Part shown: positions 41,720 to 51,269 of the stretch, in pieces
How positions within the stretch are numbered: the stretch's first letter is position 1
Layout of the letters: every line of letters begins with the position of its first letter
Source of the DNA: Microbacterium hydrocarbonoxydans
GTDB taxonomy: Bacteria; Actinomycetota; Actinomycetes; Actinomycetales; Microbacteriaceae
Length of the DNA: 64,000 bases
Direction of reading: 5' to 3'
Assembly: GCF_900105205.1 (NCBI RefSeq)
Contig: NZ_FNSQ01000005.1
Coordinates: forward strand, 434,001 to 498,000
The notes under the pieces: model-generated
What the model was told of the DNA's origin: nothing
Databases searched by the model: none
What the model saw: the letters and a program-made list of their open reading frames with translations, nothing else
Translations under genes and position numbers: made by a program

Positions 41720-42330
41720 ACAACACGAACCGCGCACTGAATCGCGCCCTGCTGCTCATCATCGGGCTGCTGTTCCTGGGCCTCGGCACCCTGGGCATCG
41801 CCATCATGAGCTGGCCGACCGCAGCCGACATCTGGACCTCTGCCGGCGCCGACGCCCGCACCTGGCTCGACCAGGCCCTCGCGGCGACGGCGATCGCCGG
41901 CGGCAGCCTGTCGTGGATCGGTCTCGGAGCGGTGGCCGCGATCCTCGTCGTCATCGTGCTCCTGATCGTCGCGCTCACGAGCATCGCCGGTCGGCGGTCG
42001 AAGACGGCGTTCCGGTCGTCCGGAGCGCAGAATCCGCTGGGACGCGTCACCGTCACCGAATCGTTCGTGTCGGATGCCGTCAAGAACTCGCTCGCCACGC
42101 GGGACGAGATCCTCTCGGCGCACGTCACGGCCAACGACATCCGTCGCGAGCCGGTGCTGCATGTCGCGGTCACGCCCCGGCAGAACACCGATCCACGGGA
42201 ACTGGTCGACCAGGTCGACCGGCTGCTCGCGAACCTCGCCACGCTGACCGGTCGCGACACTGCGACCTACGTCTCCCTCCACACCGGCCTGCGAGCGCGC
42301 CTCGCCCACGACCAGCGGCGGCTGTCGTGA
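41716..42330 (+). CDS. AmaP-like membrane anchor protein of the Asp23 operon
   Basis: 204 residues: two helices (LLLIIGLLFLGLGTLGIAIM; LSWIGLGAVAAILVVIVLLIV) flank a short outside loop, and a cytoplasmic C-terminal domain follows (VSDAVKNSLATRDEILSAHV, REPVLHVAVTPRQ). The topology equals that of AmaP, the membrane anchor that recruits Asp23 in staphylococci. GTG 41716 overlaps the preceding stop (GTGA). Confidence 0.8.
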   Translation: MNNTNRALNRALLLIIGLLFLGLGTLGIAIMSWPTAADIWTSAGADARTWLDQALAATAIAGGSLSWIGLGAVAAILVVIVLLIVALTSIAGRRSKTAFRSSGAQNPLGRVTVTESFVSDAVKNSLATRDEILSAHVTANDIRREPVLHVAVTPRQNTDPRELVDQVDRLLANLATLTGRDTATYVSLHTGLRARLAHDQRRLS

Positions 42331-42423
42331 ACCCAGACTCACCGTCGGTCGCGAACCGCCTCGACGATGAGACGTCGGGAACCCTCCCTACGTCCTGCAC
42401 ACCCCTCACGAAAGGAGCTCCTC

Positions 42424-42597
42424 ATGGGACTCGATGACAAGATCAAGAACGCCGCTCAGGACATCGCCGGCAAGGCGAAGGAAGCGATCGGCAACGCGAC
42501 CGACAACGACAAGCTCGCCGCCGAAGGCAAGGCCGACCAGGTCAAGGCCGACGCGAAGAAGGCCGGCGAGAACGTGAAGGACGCGTTCAAGAAGTAG
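42424..42597 (+). CDS. CsbD-family stress protein
   Basis: 57 residues, highly charged: GLDDKIKNAAQDIAGKAKEA with repeated K-AD-KK-pattern and NVKDAFKK end. This is the CsbD fold, a small general-stress protein of unknown action. ATG 42424 is preceded by an excellent ribosome binding site (AAAGGAG). It follows the Asp23 operon by 93 bases and is ended by a long hairpin terminator. Confidence 0.9.
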   Translation: MGLDDKIKNAAQDIAGKAKEAIGNATDNDKLAAEGKADQVKADAKKAGENVKDAFKK

Positions 42598-42602
42598 ACC
42601 TC

Positions 42603-42643
42603 CGACGGGCGGGTCGAGCGGCGTGACGCTCACCCGCCCGTCG
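42603..42643 (+). terminator. Stem-loop terminator after csbD-like gene
   Basis: CGACGGGCGGGT (42603-42614) pairs perfectly with ACCCGCCCGTCG (42632-42643); inside, GAGCG/CGCTC extends the stem after a single bulged C. This gives about 17 bp with a 6-base loop. No T run. Confidence 0.8.
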
Positions 42644-42748
42644 TCGTGCGCGCGCGTCGGCACGTGCGGGGCGGCATCCGTCGTTCTCTCCAGCGTTCCC
42701 GTCGGTTCGTCACTGTCGCGGCCCCTCGGCCCTGCGTACGGTCGAAGA

Positions 42749-45109
42749 GTGACGACGGCGACGACGACGACTCAGACCGCGACGCGATACCGCGTGGATC
42801 TTCCCCGACCGGCGGCAGCGACGCCGTCGGGGCTCGACATCGGCGACCCGGTCGGCGTCGGACGCCGCATCGAGGTGACCGATCGCTACCTGAGCCGCGA
42901 CGGCAGACCGTGGATCCCGGTGATGGGCGAGTACCACTTCGTCCGCGATCGCCGAGACGTCTGGGAGCGTGAGCTGCGCACCATGCGCTCCGGGGGGATC
43001 GACGTGCTCGCGACCTACGTGTTCTGGCTGGCGCACGAGGAGGTCGAGGGCGAGTTCCGATGGGACGGCGACCGCGATCTGCGGGCCTTCGTGCAGACCG
43101 CCGCACGGGTCGGCCTCGACGTCGTCCTGCGCATCGGACCATGGGCGCACGGCGAGACGCGCAACGGCGGCTTCCCGGACTGGCTTCAGGCCCGCGACCT
43201 CGCGCATCGCACCGACGACCCGGCGTATCTCGCGGCCGTTCAGCGCTGGTACGCGGCGATCGCGGGGCAGGTCGCGGACCTGGTGCACAGGCCAGATGAT
43301 CCTGGCGCTCCGATCATCGGCATCCAGATCGAGAACGAGCTCTACGACCAGCCGAAGCACCTCGCGACCCTGCGTTCGATGGCGGAATCGGCCGGGCTGG
43401 CCGCGAGCCTGTTCACCGCGACGGGCTGGGGCGGAGCGCAACTGCCGCCTGGACACTTCCTCCCGGTCTACGCAGGCTATGCCGACGGGTTCTGGGAGGA
43501 ATCGGACACCGGATGGCCGGACTTCGGGCGCCAGCACTTCACCTTCAGCGAGGTGCGCGACGACCTCACGGTGGGGGCGGACCTGCGGCAGACGCGAGCC
43601 GAGGCATCGGAGTCTGAATCGGGGGTGTCTGATCCGTGGCCGTACGCGACCTGCGAGCTGGGCAGCGGCATGGCGACGGCGTACCACCGGCGCCCGTTGG
43701 TCGATGCGGAAGATGTCTCGGCGCTCGCACTGACGAAGCTCGGCAGCGGCTCGGCGTGGCAGGGGTACTACATGTTCCACGGCGGACGGCACTTCGAGGG
43801 GGTCCGCTCGACGACGCAGGAGTCGCAGGAGACGGGATACCCGAACGACGTGCCGGTGCGGGACTACGACTTCTTCGCGCCGATCGGCGCCGCCGGATCC
43901 GTGCGTCCGCACTTCCACCAGCTTCGCCGTCAGCACCTGTTCCTCGCCGCCTTCGGGGACCGTCTCGCGACGTACCCCGCCCGCATCGGGCCGTCCGAGC
44001 CCGATGGTCTCCGCTGGTCGGTGCGCGGCGATCGCGACAGGGGCTTCCTCTTCGTGAACAACCACCAGCCGGCGCTCAGTCCGCTCGACCCGGTCGACGG
44101 CGTGCGGTTCGAGATCGGCGGGGCGGATGCTCCGGTACGCATCCCCGCAGCGGCGATCGACGTGCCCGCGGATGCCCGCTTCTTCTGGCCGATCCGTCAG
44201 CCGTTCGGCGATGTGGAAGCCGTGAGCGCCACCGCGCAGCCGATCAGCGAGATCCTCGTCGGCGCGCAGGCGGTGGTGCTCCTCGCAGCGGTCGACGGCA
44301 TCGATGTCGAGCTCCACGTCGAGGGCGTGCACGCCGGGGATGTGCGGGGCGCGACCGCGACGCCGGGCGAGGAGGGTCGCCTCGTGCTCCGCCCGGAAGC
44401 CGCTCCCGGCATCGACTGCCGCGTGGTGATCGGCACGACCGTCTTCGTGATACTCGACTCTGATACCGCGGATGCCGTCTGGCGAGGTCCCGTCGGCGGG
44501 GTCGACAGCGTGGTCGTCTGGCCGCACGGCGGCTGGTTCGACGACACGGGCTTCGTGGTGGAGCGGCAGCAGGCGGATGCCGAGGTCCTGGTGCTCCGGG
44601 CATGGAACGACGCCGACGGCGCCGATGGCGTCGGGTTCGTGACGAGCACGGTCGCGGGTGCGAGCGGCACGCTCCCTCTCCCTGTCCCGGAGTTCGCGAC
44701 CGCTCCGGTCGTCTCGCTGCGCACGGGCGGTCCGGCATCCCGATCCTCTGCGCCGACCGATGCGGACTTCGCCGACGCGGCGGTGGCGGAACTGCGGATC
44801 CCGAACGAGGTCTGGCAGGACGACGTCGAGCGGGTGGTGCTCGAGGTCGCCTGGACGGGCGATGTCCTCCGCGTGTACCTCGGCGACGAGCTCATCGCCG
44901 ACCAGTTCTGGTCGGGGCGGAGGCTGGAGGTCGACCTCTCCGAGTACCGCGAGCGACTGGAGCAGCGGCCGCTGCGTCTCGCGGCGTTCGCGTGGAACCC
45001 GCGTGCACGCGTGTACGTGGATCCGCGGGTGCGGCCCGCGGCATCCGTCCCTGAGCTCTCCGTGCAGTCGGCGACGGTGCACGCTCGGCGGTACGCGCGC
45101 GCCTTCTGA
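42749..45109 (+). CDS. GH35-like beta-galactosidase
   Basis: 786 residues, no signal peptide. The GH35 barrel start reads GRPWIPVMGEYHFVRDRRDVWERELRTMRSGGID with VFWLAHEEVEGEFRWDGDRDL. The acid/base is Glu197 in GIQIENELYD and the likely nucleophile Glu303 in ATCELGSGM. The C-terminal 350 residues are beta-rich (FLFVNNHQPALS, VFVILDSDTADAVW), consistent with the jelly-roll domains of this family. GTG 42749 is 6 bases after TACGGT (42737-42742), leaderless; the more upstream frame is not coding-like. It opens a glycan-degradation locus with the AraC, DUF5107 and cellulase-like genes. Confidence 0.85.
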   Translation: MTTATTTTQTATRYRVDLPRPAAATPSGLDIGDPVGVGRRIEVTDRYLSRDGRPWIPVMGEYHFVRDRRDVWERELRTMRSGGIDVLATYVFWLAHEEVEGEFRWDGDRDLRAFVQTAARVGLDVVLRIGPWAHGETRNGGFPDWLQARDLAHRTDDPAYLAAVQRWYAAIAGQVADLVHRPDDPGAPIIGIQIENELYDQPKHLATLRSMAESAGLAASLFTATGWGGAQLPPGHFLPVYAGYADGFWEESDTGWPDFGRQHFTFSEVRDDLTVGADLRQTRAEASESESGVSDPWPYATCELGSGMATAYHRRPLVDAEDVSALALTKLGSGSAWQGYYMFHGGRHFEGVRSTTQESQETGYPNDVPVRDYDFFAPIGAAGSVRPHFHQLRRQHLFLAAFGDRLATYPARIGPSEPDGLRWSVRGDRDRGFLFVNNHQPALSPLDPVDGVRFEIGGADAPVRIPAAAIDVPADARFFWPIRQPFGDVEAVSATAQPISEILVGAQAVVLLAAVDGIDVELHVEGVHAGDVRGATATPGEEGRLVLRPEAAPGIDCRVVIGTTVFVILDSDTADAVWRGPVGGVDSVVVWPHGGWFDDTGFVVERQQADAEVLVLRAWNDADGADGVGFVTSTVAGASGTLPLPVPEFATAPVVSLRTGGPASRSSAPTDADFADAAVAELRIPNEVWQDDVERVVLEVAWTGDVLRVYLGDELIADQFWSGRRLEVDLSEYRERLEQRPLRLAAFAWNPRARVYVDPRVRPAASVPELSVQSATVHARRYARAF

Positions 45110-45118
45110 CGCGCCTCC

Positions 45119-45133
45119 GACGCAGGCTGCGTC
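45119..45133. terminator. Small hairpin between convergent GH35 and AraC genes
   Basis: GACGCA-GGC-TGCGTC is a perfect 6-bp stem with a 3-base loop, placed exactly between the two convergent stop codons. A weak bidirectional terminator is plausible. Confidence 0.4.
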
Positions 45134-46003
45134 CTAGCCCTTGTGCTGGGCGCGGTAGGCAGTCGGGCTGAGGTCGTGCACGCGGCGGAACTGCCGCGAG
45201 AAGTACAGCGGATCGGCGTAGCCGACGGCGGCGGCGACCTCGGCGACGGTGAGCGACGAGGTGTCCAGCAGCGCACGCGCCCTGCCCATCCGGAGCGAGG
45301 TGTGGAAGGCCGCAGGCCCGCTGCCGGTCGCCTGGCGGAACAGCGCGCTGAGGTGCGAGGGCGAGAGTCCGACCAGTGCCGCGAGGTCGGCGACCGGGAT
45401 GGTGCCGTCGACCCGTGCCTCGAGGTAGCGGATGGCGCGCTCCAGCGGCGAGCCGTCTGCCGGCAGCGTGCTGTCGACCGTCAACCGCGTCAGCAGGTTC
45501 CAGGCGATGCCGGATGCCGCGACCAGATGTGCGGGGGAGATGCGCCGCTCGAGGAGCGTCACGAGCTCGTCGAACAGCGCGACGACCCGGTCTACCGCCC
45601 GCAGTCGCACGAGACGGGTGCCGCCTGCCGGAGCCGTCAGCTCGGCGGCATCGGTTCCGCCGACGTGCAGCCACCAGATCGTCCATGGGTCGGCCGTGGA
45701 GCTGCGATACTCGTGCGGGGCGCCCGCCGGGATCGCGATGCCGGTTCCGGGACCCAGTACGTACTCGTCGCCGCCGAATCGCACGTCGCCGGACCCCGCG
45801 ATGCAGACCAGGACGATCGTCTCGGCGGCACCGTCCCGGCGCACACGGACGTGCCCCTCGGCGCGCGGGAAGAGCCCGGCGTCGGTCACCGTGAGGCGGC
45901 GCGTGACGGGGGAGGCGAGCGCGAGATCCACCTGCGGACGAGGCACGACGCAGAGTCGCTGATGTGCGAATCCCTCGGCCCGCTGTGTCGTCGTTTCGTC
46001 CAT
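45134..46003 (-). CDS. AraC-family transcriptional regulator
   Basis: 289 residues. N-terminal cupin sensor (FGGDEYVLGPGTGIAIPAGAPHEY; WTIWWLHVGG) and a C-terminal double HTH: GTIPVADLAALVGLSPSHLS, LFRQATGSGPAAFH, then VAAAVGYADPLYFSRQFRRV. These are the AraC signatures of carbohydrate regulators. ATG 46003 has the ribosome binding site GAGGGATCAC. It is located between and convergent/divergent with the GH35 and DUF5107 genes, so it probably activates them in response to an oligosaccharide. Confidence 0.92.
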   Translation of the reverse strand: MDETTTQRAEGFAHQRLCVVPRPQVDLALASPVTRRLTVTDAGLFPRAEGHVRVRRDGAAETIVLVCIAGSGDVRFGGDEYVLGPGTGIAIPAGAPHEYRSSTADPWTIWWLHVGGTDAAELTAPAGGTRLVRLRAVDRVVALFDELVTLLERRISPAHLVAASGIAWNLLTRLTVDSTLPADGSPLERAIRYLEARVDGTIPVADLAALVGLSPSHLSALFRQATGSGPAAFHTSLRMGRARALLDTSSLTVAEVAAAVGYADPLYFSRQFRRVHDLSPTAYRAQHKG

Positions 46004-46094
46004 GTGATCCCTCGTTCTCACCATACCCGCCGGGCTCCGGCGCTCGTAGCCTCGGAGGGTGGCCGACGCGGGCCGCCCGGTCCGAGGAGAACCC

Positions 46095-49031
46095 ATGACG
46101 GTCGATTCCCGAGAGCAGCTCCACCTCCCCGAGGTGCCGGAGCGGCTGCGGCCGACGCTCGATGCCGGACACCCCGTCGCCTGGCGGGAGCCTCTGACCA
46201 TCACCACGTACGAGGCCGGCGCCCCCAGCCCCTACCCGATGTTCTTCGACCGGCGCGTCTACCAGGGCTCCAGCGGTGCGGTGTATCCGATCCCGTTCAT
46301 CGAGAGCATCGACCGCGAGGCGAGCCCGCGGGACTGGGATGCGGTCCACATCGAGAACGAGTACGTGCGCCTCGTCGTGCTGCCCGAGCTCGGTGGCCGA
46401 ATCCACGTCGGGTACGACAAGGTCACCGGCTATGACTTCTTCTACCGCAACACCGTGATCAAGCCCGCCCTGGTCGGACTCGCAGGTCCGTGGATCAGCG
46501 GCGGTGTGGAGTTCAACTGGCCGCAGCATCACCGTCCGGCGACCTTCCAGCCGGTGGAGGTGCAGATCGAGACGGATGCCGACGGCACGGTCACCGTCTG
46601 GTGTCACGACCATGATCCGTTCGCCCGCATGTCGGCGCAGCACGGCGTGCGACTGAGGCCGGGGAGCTCCGTGGTCGAGGTCGCGGTGCGGCTGCACAAC
46701 CGCACGCCGCAGCGGCAGAGCTTCCTCTGGTGGGCGAACGTCGCAGCCCGGGTGCACGACGACTACCAGGCCTTCTTCCCGGAGGATGTGCACCACGTCG
46801 CCGATCACGCGCGCCGTGCGCTCACGGCGTTCCCTGCAGCTGACCGTCCGTATTACGGCGTCGACTATCCAGCGCTCGCTCGGGATACCCCTGGAACCGA
46901 TCGGATCGACTGGTACCGCAACATCCCGGTGCCCACCTCGTACATGATCGTCGACTCGCAGCAGGACTTCTTCGGCGGATACGACCATGCGGCCGGGGCC
47001 GGGTTCGTGCACTGGGCAGAGCGTCGGGTCGCGCCGGGCAAGAAGCTCTGGACCTGGGGTGATGCGCCCTTCGGACACGCGTGGGACGCGCAGCTCACGG
47101 ACGCGGACGGGCCCTACATCGAGCTGATGGCGGGGGTGTACACCGACAATCAGCCGGACTTCTCGTGGCTCCTGCCGGGTGAGACGAAGACCTTCACGCA
47201 GTACTGGTATCCGATTCCCGCGATCGGAGTCGTGCATCAGGCGACGCCGGATGCCGCCGTGCACGTCGACCGCGACGGAACCGCCGTGTCGGTCGCCGTC
47301 GCGGTGACGAGGCCCAGACCAGGGGCACGCGTCGAGATCCGCTCCGCGGGACTCGTCGTGCAGGATCAGCGCCTCGACCTCGAGCCCGGAGTCCCGATGC
47401 GGGTCAGCGCCGAGGGTGTCGCGGTGGAGGACGATCTCGACGTGCGGGTGCTCGACGCCGACGGACGCGTGCTGGTGCGCTGGGTGCCGGGCGAACCGGC
47501 GGACGCCGAGGAGCCCTGGGTGGCCGAGGAGCCGCCGGCCCCCGCGGATATCCGCTCGGTCGAGGAGCTGTACCTCACGGGGCTGCACCTGAGTCAGTAC
47601 CGGCATCCGACGCGCTCGCCGATGCCGTACTGGCGCGCGGCGCTCGACCGTGATCCCGGTGATTCGCGCACCCACCTCGCCGTCGCCGATCGCCTGCTCC
47701 GGCAGGGACGGTACGACGACGCCCTCGGCCACGCCCGCGCCGCCGTGGCCAGGGTGACGCTGCGGAACGCGAACCCGACGGACGCCGAGGCCTTCTACCT
47801 GCTCGGCCTCGTGCTGGCCCGGCTCGGACGCACGGCCGAGGCGCAGCAGGCGTTCGGCAAGGCGGGGTGGGATGCCACCTGGGCGGCGCCAGCCGGCTTC
47901 GCGCTGGCGCAGTCGCTCGCCCACCAGGGGCGGGATCGGGACGCACTGCGGATCCTGGACGAGCTCGATGCCGTGGCCGCGCACGATCCGCGCCGCATCG
48001 CCCTGCGTGCGATCCTGCTGCGGCGCACCGGCCGCGACGACGACGCGCAGCGGGGGCTCGATGTGGCGCTCATCGACGACCCGCTCGCCGCGACCCTGCG
48101 GTTCCTCGCGGGTGAGGAGATCCACGACACCGGCATCCTGCTCGACGTCGCGCTGGAGGTGAGGGACGCCGGCGACACGGCAACCGCTCTGCTGCTCCTC
48201 GGCCGCGTCCAGTCGGCCGAGGTGACCCCGACCGGCAACCTCGGACCGATCGCCCACCATCTCGCGGCCGCGATCCACGAGGCGGAGGGGCGCCTCGACG
48301 ACGCCGCCGCGCACCGTCGACGTGCCGAAGCGGCCGACCTCACCTGGGCCTTCCCCAGCGGGCTCGACGCGCTCGACGCCCTGGAGCGGACGGTCGCTGC
48401 CGACCCGGACGCGGCGACCGCGCGGATGCTGCTCGGCACGCTGCTGTACGCCTCGGGGGGGCGGCGGGCAGACGCCGCAGCGCAGTGGGATGCGGCGATC
48501 GGGCTCGGACTCCGGCATCCGGTGCTGCTGCGCAATGCCGCGCTGGCGGCTTTCAGCGTCACAGGGGACGACACCCGCGCCTGGGCGCTCTACGAGCAGG
48601 CCGTGGCACTCGCGCCGGACGATGCCCGGCTGCGCTACGAGCAGGACCAGCTCGCCGCCCGACTCGGGCAGGAGGAGGCCGAGAGGTTCGAGCGCCTTGA
48701 ACCACACGAAGCGCTGGTGCTGACCCGCGACGACTTCGCGATCGCCTACGTGCGGGTGCTGCTCGCCGTCGGTCAGGCGTCCCGCGCGCACCGCATCCTG
48801 TGCGAGCGGGAGTTCCGGCCCTGGGAGGGCGGAGAGGGCGAGGCGCTCGCCGCGTGGGATGCGACTCTCGCCGCGCTCGACCTGCCACGGACGGATCCCC
48901 CCGCGAACCTGGGCGAGGCGCGCAACCCGTACACGCCGCCCATCGCACGTCACGCATCCGGCGAGACGGACTACTTCGCCACGAGCCTTCCTGAGCTGCT
49001 GCTGTTCACCCGGCAGCCCGTCGAGGACTGA
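46095..49031 (+). CDS. DUF5107 protein with C-terminal TPR repeats
   Basis: 978 residues, no signal peptide. The N-terminal ~380 residues are DUF5107-like: YPMFFDRRVYQGSSGAVYPI, VHIENEYVRLVVLPELGGRI, then SGGVEFNWPQHHR and WWANVAARVHDDYQAFFPED. This resembles a galactose-mutarotase-like beta-sandwich often found in glycoside-hydrolase loci. The C-terminal ~450 residues are alpha-helical repeats of TPR character (LYLTGLHLSQYRHPTRSPMP, DAEAFYLLGLVLARLGRTAE). ATG 46095 after GAGGAGAACC. Its activity is not established to my knowledge; a role in processing the glycan handled by GH35 is inferred. Confidence 0.8.
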   Translation: MTVDSREQLHLPEVPERLRPTLDAGHPVAWREPLTITTYEAGAPSPYPMFFDRRVYQGSSGAVYPIPFIESIDREASPRDWDAVHIENEYVRLVVLPELGGRIHVGYDKVTGYDFFYRNTVIKPALVGLAGPWISGGVEFNWPQHHRPATFQPVEVQIETDADGTVTVWCHDHDPFARMSAQHGVRLRPGSSVVEVAVRLHNRTPQRQSFLWWANVAARVHDDYQAFFPEDVHHVADHARRALTAFPAADRPYYGVDYPALARDTPGTDRIDWYRNIPVPTSYMIVDSQQDFFGGYDHAAGAGFVHWAERRVAPGKKLWTWGDAPFGHAWDAQLTDADGPYIELMAGVYTDNQPDFSWLLPGETKTFTQYWYPIPAIGVVHQATPDAAVHVDRDGTAVSVAVAVTRPRPGARVEIRSAGLVVQDQRLDLEPGVPMRVSAEGVAVEDDLDVRVLDADGRVLVRWVPGEPADAEEPWVAEEPPAPADIRSVEELYLTGLHLSQYRHPTRSPMPYWRAALDRDPGDSRTHLAVADRLLRQGRYDDALGHARAAVARVTLRNANPTDAEAFYLLGLVLARLGRTAEAQQAFGKAGWDATWAAPAGFALAQSLAHQGRDRDALRILDELDAVAAHDPRRIALRAILLRRTGRDDDAQRGLDVALIDDPLAATLRFLAGEEIHDTGILLDVALEVRDAGDTATALLLLGRVQSAEVTPTGNLGPIAHHLAAAIHEAEGRLDDAAAHRRRAEAADLTWAFPSGLDALDALERTVAADPDAATARMLLGTLLYASGGRRADAAAQWDAAIGLGLRHPVLLRNAALAAFSVTGDDTRAWALYEQAVALAPDDARLRYEQDQLAARLGQEEAERFERLEPHEALVLTRDDFAIAYVRVLLAVGQASRAHRILCEREFRPWEGGEGEALAAWDATLAALDLPRTDPPANLGEARNPYTPPIARHASGETDYFATSLPELLLFTRQPVED

Positions 49032-49046
49032 CGGGGAGCGTCGACG

Positions 49047-50351
49047 ATGACCGAACGGTACCTAGGTACGGGGCACGAGGCGGATGCCGGGCCGCGCCTG
49101 CCGCTCGGCGTGCCCGCGCACCTGCCGCAGCGCCTCGCGATCACGCTCTGGGACTTCTCCTGGTACACCAGGGCGGGGGAGGGGGAGCCGTACGCCGACC
49201 TCGAACGGGCCTGCGCCGATGCCGTCGACCTCGGCTACAACGCCATCCGAATCTGCGCCGCACCCCTGCTGCTGTTCGGGCACCCCGAGCTGTCGACGCT
49301 CGCGCGGGATCTCGAGATCGAAGGTCTCGGCGCGGCGCCCGACGGCGGCTTCTACGGTCGGGGCACCCGGTGGTACGACGTGCCCGGCGGGTTCCGCATC
49401 GACCTGCTCGAGCGCCTGCGGCAGCTGCTCGAGGCGGCGAGGCGGCACGGTCTCGTGGTCATCCTCGCGAGCTGGGAGTATCAGCAGTCGACGAGCTTCG
49501 CGCGGTCGTCGGCATGGTTCGAGGCGATCGACGCCGTCCCGCTCGAGCGGCGCTATGCGCATCTCGCGACGGCATGGGGTCGGCTGATCGACTGGGTGAC
49601 GGATCTCGGTCTCCGCGCGCAGATCGCGATGGTCGAACTGCACAACGAGGTGGACTTCTCGATCCTCCCCGCGCTCGCCGGCGAGGGTGAGCGGGCGCTG
49701 CGAGCGCTGCAGCACGAGCATCCGGATCTCCTGATCACGGCGAGCTACGGCAAGCCGCCCCATCTCGCGATGCACCGGGTGTCGGAGGCGCTCGGTGCCG
49801 CGCAGTTCCACGTCTACAGCTACGGCGTGCTCGATGCGCTGCAGCAGCGCATCGACATCCGCTCCGAGCACACCGAGGGCTTCCCGAACCCGACGCTCCG
49901 CTCGCTCCTGCTCGACGGGGCGCCGACTCCCGCCGAGTACGGCCGACCCGCCGACTGGAAGCTGCGGGCGACGGTCGTCACCGATCAGATGATCTACGGC
50001 TACGACTGGGTCGATCCGGGGCTCTGGGACGAATGGCTCGCCGAGCACGACGCTCCATATCGGCTCATGATGCGCCGCGAGATCGAGTCGCGCGTCGCGG
50101 CGGTCGCGGGGTGGGCGCACTGGCGGCAGGTGCCGGCGGTCATCGGCGAGGGATGGCTCGGCTACACGCCGCTGCACGCCTGGTACGAGGAGAGCGAGTA
50201 CGGGCGGGCGTTCGCCGAGTGCGGGGTGGATGCTGCGCTGCGCGCCGGCGTCTGGGGCGTGGTGCTGTCGTCGAACGCCGCCCCGCATCATCCGATGTGG
50301 CAGCTGCGCGAGTGGCAGCGCATGATGAACGCCCGGGTGCTCGCGAGCTGA
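49047..50351 (+). CDS. Cellulase-like glycoside hydrolase (GH5-like fold)
   Basis: 434 residues, no signal peptide. A (beta/alpha)8 hydrolase: LAITLWDFSWYTRAG opens the barrel, acid/base Glu201 in VELHNEVD (the NE motif), HVYSYG with a catalytic-site His/Tyr pair, and nucleophile Glu368 in PAVIGEGWLG. Matches the 'cellulase-like' family linked to DUF5107 loci. Starts 15 bases after the DUF5107 stop, so co-transcribed. It probably hydrolyses a beta- or alpha-glycoside in the cytoplasm; the specificity is unknown. Confidence 0.82.
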   Translation: MTERYLGTGHEADAGPRLPLGVPAHLPQRLAITLWDFSWYTRAGEGEPYADLERACADAVDLGYNAIRICAAPLLLFGHPELSTLARDLEIEGLGAAPDGGFYGRGTRWYDVPGGFRIDLLERLRQLLEAARRHGLVVILASWEYQQSTSFARSSAWFEAIDAVPLERRYAHLATAWGRLIDWVTDLGLRAQIAMVELHNEVDFSILPALAGEGERALRALQHEHPDLLITASYGKPPHLAMHRVSEALGAAQFHVYSYGVLDALQQRIDIRSEHTEGFPNPTLRSLLLDGAPTPAEYGRPADWKLRATVVTDQMIYGYDWVDPGLWDEWLAEHDAPYRLMMRREIESRVAAVAGWAHWRQVPAVIGEGWLGYTPLHAWYEESEYGRAFAECGVDAALRAGVWGVVLSSNAAPHHPMWQLREWQRMMNARVLAS

Positions 50352-50417
50352 ACCGCCATGCGGCCGACGTCGGGCGGGGTCGCGCGGGTGACGCGATCTC
50401 GTGAGACGATGCCGGAG

Positions 50418-51239
50418 ATGGATGCTGCCGCCGACCGGGAACTGCGTGAGCTCCGTGCCCGCGCGTACGGCCCGCATGCCGACATCGCGTCGGATCCTGT
50501 CGCGCAGCTGCGGCTGCAGGAGCTGGAGTCGTCGCGGAGTTCGGCGGTGGCGGCGCGTGCATCCCGGAAGCCGGTCGCCGAGGACCGTGCCGCGGCGGCG
50601 GAACCGCACCCCCGCACGGACGTCGACGATGCACCCGCAGACCCGCGTGTAGACGACGACGCGTTCTGGGAAGGGGAAGATCCTCTCGCAGACGGCGCAG
50701 ACGGCGCAGAGGGGGCCGGGTTCCTCACACGCTGGCGGGGGCTGCTCTGGGCGGCATCCGTTGTCGCGTCCGCCGCACTCGCCGCAGCCATCACCTACAC
50801 GCTCGCCTCCATTCCGACCGTCTCCGCCTCCGCGGACGCGCCGCAGATCGCGGCCCTCGAACTGACGCGCACCGGCGCGGTGCCGCCGGGGTGGTTCGGT
50901 GCGGAGGAGGACGTGGCGGCGGCCGAGTTCTACGGCCTGACGATCTACGAGACGCCAGGCTGGGTGTCGGAATCGGGGGATCGTTCATCGGAGAACCGCT
51001 GCCTCAACATCCTGCGCACCGAAGACCTGCCGGCGGACGACTGGGATCCGGAGGGCATATCTCAGGGGGCGGTGATGTCCGCCGGATGCAGCATCGCGGC
51101 GTTCCCCGCCACGGTCGAGATGCCGATCGACGGAAACACTCCGGACGAGCTCATCGAGAAGTATCCGTCTGGCACCGCCCTGCAATTCGTCCTCGACGGG
51201 GATCGTGTCGGTGTCTTCCTCGACCGCGGGAAGGACTGA
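50418..51239 (+). CDS. Hypothetical single-pass membrane protein
   Basis: About 273 residues. N-terminal charged helix (AAADRELRELRARAYGPHAD) typical of actinobacterial membrane proteins with a cytoplasmic head, an acidic disordered linker (about 60-105; DAFWEGEDPLADGADG), one transmembrane helix (about 113-137; LLWAASVVASAALAAAITYT) and a small outside domain with cysteines (RCLNILRTED, SAGCSIAAF). The start may be ATG 50409 or 50418; 50418 is preferred because a GAGACG hexamer precedes it by about 9 bases. Function unknown. Confidence 0.65.
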   Translation: MDAAADRELRELRARAYGPHADIASDPVAQLRLQELESSRSSAVAARASRKPVAEDRAAAAEPHPRTDVDDAPADPRVDDDAFWEGEDPLADGADGAEGAGFLTRWRGLLWAASVVASAALAAAITYTLASIPTVSASADAPQIAALELTRTGAVPPGWFGAEEDVAAAEFYGLTIYETPGWVSESGDRSSENRCLNILRTEDLPADDWDPEGISQGAVMSAGCSIAAFPATVEMPIDGNTPDELIEKYPSGTALQFVLDGDRVGVFLDRGKD

Positions 51240-51269
51240 TCCGCGGAGAGGACAAGGTCGCGGGCATGA

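Noticed and set aside
46059..46094. Start of the DUF5107 protein at GTG 46059
   Set aside because: ATG 46095 has a clear GAGGAGAACC ribosome binding site, and the extra residues (ADAGRPVRGEP) are not coding-like.
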